From: Methyloceanibacter sp. wino2
GTDB taxonomy: Bacteria; Pseudomonadota; Alphaproteobacteria; Rhizobiales; Methyloligellaceae
NCBI RefSeq assembly: GCF_003071365.1
Contig: NZ_CP028960.1
Coordinates: 930,001 to 994,000 of the forward strand
Direction of reading: 5' to 3'
DNA: 64,000 nucleotides
Below, in pieces: positions 53,597-62,105 of this stretch. Made by a program: the position numbers and the translations under genes. Under the pieces are notes generated by a model. It did no database searches. It was given only the letters and a program-made list of their open reading frames with translations, and had not been told where the DNA came from. Every line of letters starts with the position of its first letter. Position 1 is the stretch's first letter.

Positions 53597-54403
53597 CTAG
53601 ACGCCGGTCGCATCCAGATTGAGCGCAGCGCCGTTTCGCAAGACGGCTTCGGCCTCCGCCGTGTAGGCGCCCCCATCCTCATGCAGCACCAGCCCCGGCA
53701 AGAGACGCGCGCTTGCGCGGCTGTTCTTGCGCCCCTGGACGATGACGCGGGCCGCCGGGACACCGCGCCGGGGAAACAGCGGGTAGATGGCAAGGCCGCC
53801 GAAGCGGTCTTTCAGGACCTCGAGAAGCGGACAGAGAGACTCCGCCCGGTGGATCAAGGTCAGTGTCGCGTGCGGGCCCGCCATAGTGGTCAGAAACCGC
53901 ACCCAACGCTCCAACTCTCCATCCGGCATGACATGGGCGCTGGCGCGCGAGGCATCCGCCGCCGCCCGGACCGAGCCTGCGCCGTAGAAGGGTGGATTGG
54001 CGATGACCTGGTCATAACCCTCGCGGACGAGTCCCGCCGTGCCGAGGACCTTTCCCGGCGCGGTGACGTCGGCCTCGATCACGCGAAACCGGTCGCTGAA
54101 GCGGTTCCGCTCCGCATTCTGCCGCGCCAGGGCACACTGACTTTGGTCAATTTCGACCCCGGCGACATCGATGCCCGGCACACGGGCCAGGAGGCACAGA
54201 CCCGCGGTCCCGGCGCCCGTCCCCGCGTCCAGCACCGTTTCCCCCGCCCGGGCCGGCACGGCCGCGGCCAGGAAGACGGCATCGCTGCCGCCCCGGTGTC
54301 CCGTCTTGTACTGAATGATTTCGATCCGCCCGCCGAGAAAGGCATCGGCGGTCGTTCCGGGCTCCACGGAGCCGTTAGGACCGATTGTCGCGCTCGAGAT
54401 CAT
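53597..54403 (-). CDS. tRNA1(Val) (adenine37-N6)-methyltransferase family protein (TrmN6-like, COG4123)
   Basis: 268 residues from the ATG at 54403. The SAM motif is ETVLDAGTGAGTAGLCLLAR, followed by IDVAGVEIDQSQCALARQNAERN. The N6-adenine signature NPPF is in YDQVIANPPFYGAG. The N-terminal FLGGRIEIIQYKTGHRGGSDAVFLAAAVP is typical of the family. It overlaps the DUF2007 gene by 29 bases. Confidence 0.87.
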   Translation of the reverse strand: MISSATIGPNGSVEPGTTADAFLGGRIEIIQYKTGHRGGSDAVFLAAAVPARAGETVLDAGTGAGTAGLCLLARVPGIDVAGVEIDQSQCALARQNAERNRFSDRFRVIEADVTAPGKVLGTAGLVREGYDQVIANPPFYGAGSVRAAADASRASAHVMPDGELERWVRFLTTMAGPHATLTLIHRAESLCPLLEVLKDRFGGLAIYPLFPRRGVPAARVIVQGRKNSRASARLLPGLVLHEDGGAYTAEAEAVLRNGAALNLDATGV

Positions 54404-54608
54404 TTCCAACGCCCGCCTCGGTCAGCAGCGCACGCGCCTTGTCGACCGAGCCTCCGTCGACCAGCACACGTTGCGGCAATGCCCCGATCGAGCCCTCCAT
54501 GACGCTCATATTGGTGTCCAGCACCGTGAAGGCGATCCCCGCTTCTTTCAGGAGCGCGCTCACAAATGAAATGAGCACGGGATCGTTCGACCGTATCAGT
54601 TCTTTCAT
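54375..54608 (-). CDS. DUF2007 domain-containing protein
   Basis: 77 residues from the ATG at 54608. The pattern MKELIRSNDPVLISFVSALLKEAGI, then FVLD/TVLDTNMSVMEGS and RVLVDGGSVDKARALL, matches DUF2007, a small domain proposed to act in signalling. It ends inside the 5' part of the methyltransferase gene, so the pair is probably coupled. It is divergent from the polyprenyl synthase gene. Confidence 0.82.
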   Translation of the reverse strand: MKELIRSNDPVLISFVSALLKEAGIAFTVLDTNMSVMEGSIGALPQRVLVDGGSVDKARALLTEAGVGNDLERDNRS

Positions 54609-54725
54609 CGCCACAACCGCTCCCGAAAAGCCGCCCACGCCTGGTTCTTCATTTCGGGCCGCCGACAGTGCTATAAGCCCTCCGCACTGGAGGAAACGAA
54701 ACCCTTCACCAGAGGAGACTGGCCT

Positions 54726-55742
54726 GTGGGCATTGTCGTCAAGCTTTCCGACTCGCGCGACCCGAACGCGAGCCTCGCGCCACTCTTCGCGCTTGTCGAG
54801 GAGGACATGGCCCGTGTCAACCAGTTCATCCTGGACAAGGCACGTTCCAATGTCGACCTGATCCCGGAGCTTGCACGGCACCTGATCGATTCCGGCGGCA
54901 AGCGCCTGCGCCCCATGCTGACGATCGCCGCGTCCAAGCTGTGCGGCTACGAAGGCGACGGCCACCAATGGCTCGCGACCGCGGTGGAGTTCATGCACAC
55001 GGCGACGCTGCTCCACGACGACGTTGTCGACGAGAGCAGCCTGCGGCGCGGCAAGACCACCGCGCGGTTGTTGTGGGGCAACGAGGCATCCGTCCTCGTG
55101 GGCGACTATCTCCTCGGCCAGTCCTTCAAGATGATGGTCGATGTCGGCTCCTTGGGCGCCTTGCGCATCCTCTCCGATGCCGCGGCAATCATCGCCGAGG
55201 GCGAGGTGATGCAGCTCATCACCGCCAACAACACCGATACGACGGAAGACGACTATCTGGCGGTCATCGAGGCGAAGACCGCGGCGCTGTTCGCCGCCGC
55301 CGCCGAGGTGGGTGCCGTGATCGCCGACCGTCCGAAATCCGAAGCCGCGGCCTTGCGGTCCTTCGGTCGCAATCTCGGCGTCGCCTTCCAGCTTGTGGAC
55401 GACGCACTCGACTATTCGGGCGAGCAGTCCGAACTCGGCAAGAGCGTGGGCGACGATTTCCGCGACGGCAAGATCACGCTGCCGGTGGTGCTCAGCTACC
55501 GGCGCGGGAGCGCCGACGAGCGCGAGTTCTGGGAACGGACTCTCAAGCAGGGCGAGATTGGTGACGACGATCTGCAAACGGCCATCGATCTGATCGCCAA
55601 GCACAACGCGCTGGCAGACACGATGGAACGGGCGCGCCACTACGGGGCGATCGCCCGCGACGCGCTGGCGATCTTCCCCGACGGCGACGTCAAGTCGGCG
55701 CTCCTTGGGGCCATCGAGTTCTCGGTCAGCCGGCCCTACTAG
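54726..55742 (+). CDS. ispB: Polyprenyl diphosphate synthase (octaprenyl-type)
   Basis: 338 residues from a GTG at 54726; AGAGGAG lies just upstream. It elongates farnesyl diphosphate for ubiquinone side chains. The first Asp-rich motif is LLHDDVVDESSLRRGK, and the second is QLVDDALDYSG. The GGKRLRPMLTIAAS block that binds isopentenyl diphosphate is present. Chain length is not fixed by sequence alone. Confidence 0.92.
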   Translation: MGIVVKLSDSRDPNASLAPLFALVEEDMARVNQFILDKARSNVDLIPELARHLIDSGGKRLRPMLTIAASKLCGYEGDGHQWLATAVEFMHTATLLHDDVVDESSLRRGKTTARLLWGNEASVLVGDYLLGQSFKMMVDVGSLGALRILSDAAAIIAEGEVMQLITANNTDTTEDDYLAVIEAKTAALFAAAAEVGAVIADRPKSEAAALRSFGRNLGVAFQLVDDALDYSGEQSELGKSVGDDFRDGKITLPVVLSYRRGSADEREFWERTLKQGEIGDDDLQTAIDLIAKHNALADTMERARHYGAIARDALAIFPDGDVKSALLGAIEFSVSRPY

Positions 55743-55752
55743 CTTCGGGCGT

Positions 55753-56691
55753 CTATCGGCTCAGCGGAGCCTGAGGATCCCCTAGGATCCCGGCGGTGAT
55801 CCACCATTCCGGCTCTTGCTCGGCCAGCAGGATCGCGGCACGCAGCGCTTCGCGTGGGCTGGCGAACACGGCAAAACAGGTGGCGCCCGAGCCCGACAGC
55901 CGAACGAGCCGAGCACCGGCCAGTTCCTGCAGCTTCGACAGCACGCTCTCGATTTCCGCCGCGAGCTTCAACGCTGCGGGCTGGAGATCATTGGCGCGCG
56001 CGGACGCATAGGCGATCAGAACCTCGAAGTCCGCTCCAAAATCCGGCGGCGGCGCTTCTTGTGGGGGCGCTTTCAATGGCGCGGCGTCAAGCGCCCCGTA
56101 CACGGCGGCGGTTGCGAGCTCCACACCGGGATTGACCAGCAAGACACCACATTGGGGGAAGCCTGATACGGGCGCGACGATCTCACCACGGCCGGTCATG
56201 AATGCGGGCGCGCTCCGCAGACAAACGGCGACGTCGGACCCGAGGTCGGGCGCAAGCGCCGCGATGTCGTCGGTGCCAACCGTGCCGTCACTCGTCTGCA
56301 TCAGTAGTCGCAGCGCGGCGGCGGCGTCCGCGGAGCCGCCACCCAGACCCGCCGCGACAGGAAGCGTCTTGACGAGGCGGAACGTCCCTGGGCTCAGCGC
56401 GGGAAACCGAGCTCGTGCCGCCTGCGCAGCCTCCAGAATGAGGTTCCCCCCCTCCAACGCCTGGGCAAACGGCCCTTCCACGTCGAGCCCGAATGTTTCG
56501 GAATGGTTTTGCGAACCGGCATGCTCAGACACCAGCTTTGGCGTCCCGTGCCGGGCGGAGATGAACTCAAGGGTATCCCCCACGCCTGCGAAGGCGACGA
56601 GGCTTCTTAGCTCGTGAAAGCCGTCTTCGCGCCGGCCCAACACCTCAAGCGTGAGGTTGAGCTTCGCCCAAGCAATGTCCCGTGTGCGCAT
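55753..56691 (-). CDS. ispE: 4-(cytidine 5'-diphospho)-2-C-methyl-D-erythritol kinase
   Basis: 312 residues. It phosphorylates CDP-methylerythritol in the MEP pathway that Dxs starts. The GHMP-kinase elements are clear: AWAKLNLTLEVLGRREDGFHELRSLV at the N-terminus, LPVAAGLGGGSADAAAALRLL as the ATP loop, and RLSGSGATCFAVFAS at the C-terminus. The gene is convergent with the polyprenyl synthase gene and follows a TPR gene on the same strand. Confidence 0.95.
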   Translation of the reverse strand: MRTRDIAWAKLNLTLEVLGRREDGFHELRSLVAFAGVGDTLEFISARHGTPKLVSEHAGSQNHSETFGLDVEGPFAQALEGGNLILEAAQAARARFPALSPGTFRLVKTLPVAAGLGGGSADAAAALRLLMQTSDGTVGTDDIAALAPDLGSDVAVCLRSAPAFMTGRGEIVAPVSGFPQCGVLLVNPGVELATAAVYGALDAAPLKAPPQEAPPPDFGADFEVLIAYASARANDLQPAALKLAAEIESVLSKLQELAGARLVRLSGSGATCFAVFASPREALRAAILLAEQEPEWWITAGILGDPQAPLSR

Positions 56692-56721
56692 ATCGCGACA
56701 CGAGGTATCGCGAAACGTCGC

Positions 56722-58484
56722 CTAATGCGAGGTGTTCCGTTTGGCCTCGACCATTTCGGATGTCGACTTGGTCTCGCTCGCCGCGTCCAAGCCCGATGCG
56801 ATCTTCTTCGTCAGCATCTCTTTCAGGTCGTCCTCGGGCTCGAGCGTCATGGACTGGTACCACTGATATTTCGCTTCGAGCGTCCGACCCACGCGCCAAT
56901 ACGCATCGCCGAGATGGTCGTTGATGATCGGATCGTCCGGCCGCAATTCCACCGCCCGCTCCAGCTGCTCGACCGCCTGGGCATGTTCCCCAGCCGGTAG
57001 TAGGCCCAGCCAAGGCTGTCCACGTAGTAGCCGTCGTCAGGCTTCAAACTCACCGCTTTGCGGATGTAGTCCATGGCCTGATCGAGATTCATCCCCTGAT
57101 CGACCCAGGAGTAGCCGAGGTAGTTCAGGATGAGCGACTCGTCGGGGTTCAGTTCGAGGGCCTGTTTGAAATCGGCTTCCGCCGCAGGCCAATCCTTCAG
57201 ACGTTCGTTGGTCACGCCGCGCGCGTAGTAGAGCGCCCAGTTTCGCTGCGTCGGTTTGTCGATAAGGCCGATCGCCCGGGTGTAGTACTCGCGCGCCTCT
57301 TCGTGACGCTCCTTGGACCGGAGGATGCTGCCGAGCGCGTCGAGCGGACGGATATCGTCCGGGTTCTCGGCGATGATCTTGTCGAGCACGGCCTTCGCGT
57401 CATCGATACGCTCGAGCGAAGCCAGCGCAAACGCCTTCTGAATTTGCACATTGAGCCAGAGTGGCGATGACTCCGGAATATTGTCGAAGGCGGCGATCTC
57501 GTCCTCGTACTTCTCCGCCTCTGAATAGGCCTCCGCGAGCGCGACCTGGGCCAATGGGAAGTCCGGCTTGAGGAGCAGCGCGAATTTCAAGTACTGCGTG
57601 CCGGTTTCCAGATTTCCCTCGCCGACCGCGACACTGCCGATCCCATAAAAGACCTCGGCGAGGCCTTCCGCGGGCGTGCTGACAACCAGCTCCGGCGAAT
57701 CGCCCTTCTCGATGTCTTTCAGCAGGGCCTCGGTGATGGGGTGCGGAAGGGTTTTGGCCATGTGCAGCTTGAGCGCCGCGATCGCAAGGTCCTTCCGGTT
57801 CCCGCGCGCGGCGTGGCGCGCGTAGGCGTCGACGACCCGCAAGGTTCTGGGATTCCGCTTGAACGCCGCGTCATACGACTTGCTGGCAAGCTGATGGCGG
57901 CCCGCGACATCGGCAATGAGGGCACGATGGTACAGGAGGTAGAAATTCGCCCAATTGGCCGTGCTGAGCGCATCCAGCGTGTCGAAGGCCTTGGAGTGTT
58001 CGCCTTGTGCCTCCTGGGTCCAGGCCCGCGCCAGCGTCGAGGTCGGATCGACCGTCGGGCCCTGCCGCGCCTCGGAGAAGTGCTCCTCGGCCTCCTTGTA
58101 GTCGCCCGCCTTGAAGGCATTGATCGCCAGCAGGAACTGGGCAACGCGGTGCGAGGGCTCGACGTTGACCAGCTCACGGGCGAGTTCGGTCGCGCGCTTC
58201 CAGTGACCCGCACGGGCTTCCAGCAGGAATGCCTGCTCGAGGATGGCCTCGTTGGTCGGGTCGGCCTCCAAGGCTCTGGTATAGAACTTGGCAGCGGCTT
58301 CGATGTCGTGGTTATGGCGTGCGATGCGGCCGGCCAGGTAATTGCCGAGAAGGGTTTGAGCGCCCGCCGTCTCCGGCTTTCTTGCCACCACCTCGGAATA
58401 GGCGGTCGGGGCCGCGAGAATCGCGACCAGAAGCACCGATCGCAATGCCCATTTGCCCATACGTCCGCTGTCTGGATTCGTCAT
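56722..58484 (-). CDS. Exported TPR-repeat protein (frameshifted by one apparent base deletion)
   Basis: A start at 58484 gives a signal peptide (MGKWALRSVLLVAILAAPTA) near the N-terminus; starts at 58604, 58526 and 58460 are also possible. Many tetratricopeptide units follow (for example GDYKEAEEHFSEAR, PDDIRPLDALGSILRSKERHEEAREYYTRAIGL, ALELNPDESLILNYLGYSWVDQG). After DSLGWAYYRLGNM the frame breaks near 56980. The other frame then continues with the expected AVEQLERAVELRPDDPIINDHLGDAYW and ends at 56722 with EAKRNTSH. One missing base, in a run of G, would explain it. The protein is probably a periplasmic scaffold; its partner is unknown. Confidence 0.8.
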
Positions 58485-58653
58485 TTCGTCGGCCCGGCTT
58501 CCGCCGCCCCAAGCTTGTTGGTTCATCGCATCGAGACAGGCTAAGCGCTTTGTCCTGTCATGAAAACTATATTTGGGTTCAAACGCGGCGCGTTTGTGGC
58601 CCAATTGCTTGAGCTAGATGAGCATTCCGTAATGTTGGCCCGTCCGTGCCCCG

Positions 58654-60315
58654 CTACATGTTGGCGTAGTTTGGCCCGTCGCCGCCCTCCGGCACCACCC
58701 AGGTGATGTTCTGAGCCGGATCTTTGATGTCGCAGGTCTTACAGTGCACGCAGTTCTGCGCGTTGATCTGGAACCGCACCGAGCCGCCGTCCTCGACGAC
58801 CTCGTAGACATTCGCCGGGCAATAGCGCTGCGCGGGCTCGTCGTAGTGCGGCAGATTCTCTTCGATCGGGATATCGGGATCCGCAAGCTTCAGATGCACG
58901 GGCTCGTCCTCGTCGTGGTTGGTGTTTGAGAGGAACACCGACGAGAGGATGTCGAAGGTCAGCTTGTTGTCGGGCTTCGGGTAATCGATCGGCTTGCATT
59001 TAGCCGCCGACCGCAGGCTCGCATAGTCGGCTTTCTTGTGTTTCAGCGTGTGACCGAGGAACGGGAAAATCGTATTGAGCCACATGTCGAGGCCGCCCAG
59101 CATGACCCCGAGCCGCGTACCGAAACGCGACCAGAGCGGCTTCACGTTGCGAACCTTCTTCAACTCCTTGGCCAACGAGCTCGCCTCGTAGGCCTGGATG
59201 TATTCGAGCAGCGTATCCGCGGACCGTCCGGCCTCGAGGGCATCGAACGCGGCTTCCGCGGCCATCATGCCCGAGAGCATGGCGTTGTGAGATCCCTTGA
59301 TGCGGGGAACGTTCATGAAGCCGGCCGCGCAGCCCACCAGCGCCCCACCGGGGAACGCAAGCTGGGGAACCGCCTGATAGCCGCCCTCGGTGAGCGCCCG
59401 GGCGCCATAGGCCAGACGCTTGCCGCCCTCCAGGTGCCGCGCGATCACCGGGTTGGTCTTTGAGCGCTGAAATTCCTTGAACGGGTTGAGATAGGGATTG
59501 GCGTAATCGAGATGGACGACGAAGCCCACCGACACCAGGTTGTCGCCGAAATGATAGAGGAAGGAACCGCCGCCGGTGTTGTCGTCGAGCGGCCAGCCCA
59601 TCGTGTGCTGCACGAGACCCGGCTGGTGCTTCTCGGCCGGAATTTCCCAGAGCTCCTTCAGGCCGATGCCGAATTTCTGCGGGGCGCTGTCTTCATCCAG
59701 ACCGAACTTCTTGATGAGCTGTTTGGTGACCGAGCCCCGCGCGCCTTCGGCGAAGAAGGTGTACTTGCCCATCAGCGCCATACCCGGTGTGAAGCTGTCC
59801 TTCTGGCTGCCGTCGCGCGCGACGCCGAGATCGCCGGTGATGACGCCTTCGACGGCGCCTTCCGCGCCGATGATCACGTCGGCGACCGCGATGCCCGGAT
59901 AGACCTCGACGCCAAGCGCCTCGGCCTGCTCGCCGAGCCATTTGGTGAGATTGCTGAGGCTGCCCGCATAGCATCCGTGATTGTTCATCAACGGGGGCAT
60001 GAACAGGTTGGGCAGCCGGATCTCGCCCGCTTCGCCAAGATAATAGAACAGGTCCTTGGTCACCGCGTCCGTCAGCGGCGCGCCCTTTTCGCGCCAGTCC
60101 GGGATGAGCTTGTCGAGCCCGACGGGGTCGATCACCGCACCAGAAAGGATATGGGCGCCGATCTCCGACCCTTTTTCCAGAACGACGACGGAGATCTCCT
60201 TGTCGTTCTCGGCGGCAAGCTGCTTGAGCCTGATCGCAGCGGACAGACCCGCAGGCCCTCCGCCCACGATCACCACATCGAACTCCATCACGTCCCGTTC
60301 GACCTGATCGCTCAT
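58654..60315 (-). CDS. Electron transfer flavoprotein-ubiquinone oxidoreductase
   Basis: 553 residues. It passes electrons from ETF, which collects them from acyl-CoA and amine dehydrogenases, to ubiquinone. The FAD motif is EFDVVIVGGGPAGLSAAIRL and the quinone-site region includes VLEKGSEIGAHILSGAVID. The 4Fe-4S cluster lies at the C-terminus: YCPANVYEV and NCVHCKTCDIKDPAQNITWVVPEGGDGPNY. The length matches the family. An in-frame ATG at 60288 is an alternative start. Confidence 0.95.
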   Translation of the reverse strand: MSDQVERDVMEFDVVIVGGGPAGLSAAIRLKQLAAENDKEISVVVLEKGSEIGAHILSGAVIDPVGLDKLIPDWREKGAPLTDAVTKDLFYYLGEAGEIRLPNLFMPPLMNNHGCYAGSLSNLTKWLGEQAEALGVEVYPGIAVADVIIGAEGAVEGVITGDLGVARDGSQKDSFTPGMALMGKYTFFAEGARGSVTKQLIKKFGLDEDSAPQKFGIGLKELWEIPAEKHQPGLVQHTMGWPLDDNTGGGSFLYHFGDNLVSVGFVVHLDYANPYLNPFKEFQRSKTNPVIARHLEGGKRLAYGARALTEGGYQAVPQLAFPGGALVGCAAGFMNVPRIKGSHNAMLSGMMAAEAAFDALEAGRSADTLLEYIQAYEASSLAKELKKVRNVKPLWSRFGTRLGVMLGGLDMWLNTIFPFLGHTLKHKKADYASLRSAAKCKPIDYPKPDNKLTFDILSSVFLSNTNHDEDEPVHLKLADPDIPIEENLPHYDEPAQRYCPANVYEVVEDGGSVRFQINAQNCVHCKTCDIKDPAQNITWVVPEGGDGPNYANM

Positions 60316-60442
60316 CTCAGCCCTTTCTGTTCTTGTCGCACCCAGCCGCGCCCAGCTGTTTCCACGCCCGTGGCAAATTTGGTGCTAAAGTCTCGTTTAT
60401 TGCCTTGAACTGACAAATATCGGATCGGCTGTCCCCAAGCAA

Positions 60443-61270
60443 ATGAGTGAAAGCGCCGCAAAACAGTCCTCGAGCCTCCTCGACTGGTACGCCGCCATGG
60501 GTGTGGACGAGGCTATCGGCGATGCGCCGGTAGACCGTTTCGCCGCGTCAGCCGCTCCGCCACAGGCGAAAGAGCCGCTCGCCAAGACGCCGAGGCCCGA
60601 TCCCAGACCGGCCTCCAAGGCTCCACCAGCGACCCCACCCAAGGCCAAGCGGCCGGCCGCACCGCCGCCGCAAGCAAACACCCCTGCCCCTGCGCTGGAT
60701 GGGATTAAGACTCTTGCCGCCCTCGAAGAGGCCGCGGCGGCCTTTGACGGCTGCCCCCTGAAACGGACCGCGAAGACGACATGTTTCGCGCGCGGGAGCG
60801 AGCAGGCCAAGGTGATGCTGATCGGGGAGGCGCCGGGCCGCGACGAGGATCTCCAAGGAAAGCCCTTCGTGGGCCGGGCCGGCAAGCTCCTGGACAAGAT
60901 GCTGGCCTCGATCGGCCTCGACGACACGTCCGTCTACATCACCAACACGATCTATTGGCGCCCGCCGGGCAACCGCACACCGACACCCCAGGAGATCGCA
61001 TCCTGCGCGCCATTCCTGACACGCCAGATCGAATTGCTGGCGCCGGAGGTGATCGTGCTGCTCGGCGGCGCGGCGGCCAAATCCATGCTGCAAACGACCG
61101 AAGGCATCATGCGGCTGCGGGGCAAGTGGAAACTATATCACGCGAAAGACCGCGACATTCCTGTGCTTGCGACGTTACATCCTGCCTATCTGCTTCGCTC
61201 ACCTGAGGCGAAGCGCTATGCCTGGCGCGACCTGCTCATGCTCAAAGAAGGACTGAGCGCGCTCCAATAG
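60443..61270 (+). CDS. Uracil-DNA glycosylase family protein (type 4/5-like)
   Basis: 275 residues. A Pro/Ala/Lys-rich N-terminal linker (about residues 35-85) precedes the glycosylase domain. Motif 1 is [31 protein letters not shown], and motif 2 is [20 protein letters not shown]. The segments [28 protein letters not shown] and [14 protein letters not shown] are typical of the 4Fe-4S type, with Cys in [12 protein letters not shown]. It removes uracil from DNA. It is divergent from the ETF-QO gene. Confidence 0.9.
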   Translation: MSESAAKQSSSLLDWYAAMGVDEAIGDAPVDRFAASAAPPQAKEPLAKTPRPDPRPASKAPPATPPKAKRPAAPPPQANTPAPALDGIKTLAALEEAAAAFDGCPLKRTAKTTCFARGSEQAKVMLIGEAPGRDEDLQGKPFVGRAGKLLDKMLASIGLDDTSVYITNTIYWRPPGNRTPTPQEIASCAPFLTRQIELLAPEVIVLLGGAAAKSMLQTTEGIMRLRGKWKLYHAKDRDIPVLATLHPAYLLRSPEAKRYAWRDLLMLKEGLSALQ

Positions 61271-61321
61271 AGCTGGTCAGCCCGTTGAGCCAATCAGCCA
61301 CAAGGCTGGAGGAATTTCACC

Positions 61322-61885
61322 ATGTCTGCCCGCATCGACTACACCCGCACCTTCGTTCCGCTGCGCATCGCCGTGCTCACGGTGTCCGACACGCGCACGC
61401 CCAAGACGGACAAGTCGGGTCCCCTCCTCGCGAAGATGATCGAAGACGCCGGCCACATCGTCGCCGACCGGATGGTGGTTTCGGACGACAAGAAGTCTAT
61501 CCGCAAGGGCGTGAAAGCCTGGGTAAAGGCGGATGACGTGGACGTTGTCATCACCACGGGCGGGACCGGGTTCACCGGGCGCGACGTGACGCCGGAGGCC
61601 GTGCGTCCGCTGTTCGATAAAGAGATCGACGGCTTCTCGGTGCTATTCCACATGCTCAGCTATCAAACGGTCGGCACGTCCACCGTGCAGAGCCGCGCCT
61701 GCGGCGGCCTCTCCGAGACGACGCTGATCTTCTCCGTGCCCGGATCGCCCGGCGCCTGCGAAGACGCTTGGAACGGCATTCTGAAATTCCAGCTCGACGC
61801 GCGCCATCGCCCTTGCTCCTTTGTCGAACTCCTGCCCCGCCTCGCCGAGGGCAAGAAGGAGAAGAAGGACAAGAAGAAGGGCTAG
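61322..61885 (+). CDS. moaB: Molybdenum cofactor biosynthesis protein B
   Basis: 187 residues. It adenylylates molybdopterin. Family motifs: RIAVLTVSDTRTPKTDKSGPLLAKMI, VDVVITTGGTGFTGRDVTPEAVRPLFDKEIDGF, FSVPGSPGACEDAWNGIL. The C-terminal tail is Lys-rich (KKEKKDKKKG). It follows the glycosylase gene by 51 bases on the same strand. Confidence 0.93.
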   Translation: MSARIDYTRTFVPLRIAVLTVSDTRTPKTDKSGPLLAKMIEDAGHIVADRMVVSDDKKSIRKGVKAWVKADDVDVVITTGGTGFTGRDVTPEAVRPLFDKEIDGFSVLFHMLSYQTVGTSTVQSRACGGLSETTLIFSVPGSPGACEDAWNGILKFQLDARHRPCSFVELLPRLAEGKKEKKDKKKG

Positions 61886-62105
61886 CGCACACGAAAGGGC
61901 GAGTTCTGACGGAATCCTTGGCGCTCGTATGTCCTATGCGGTTGCAACCGTCACTTGTGACTTTGCGGCAACAGCTCGTTGAAAAGCCACACCCATGCCC
62001 ACGCTAAGGTGTCCTATCGCTTGTTGGCGCGCCTAATTCCTGTGAAAAATTACGTTCCGAATAGGAAACAGGCTTGGCCCGGCCAGGCAGTGCCCCGGGG
62101 GGCAA

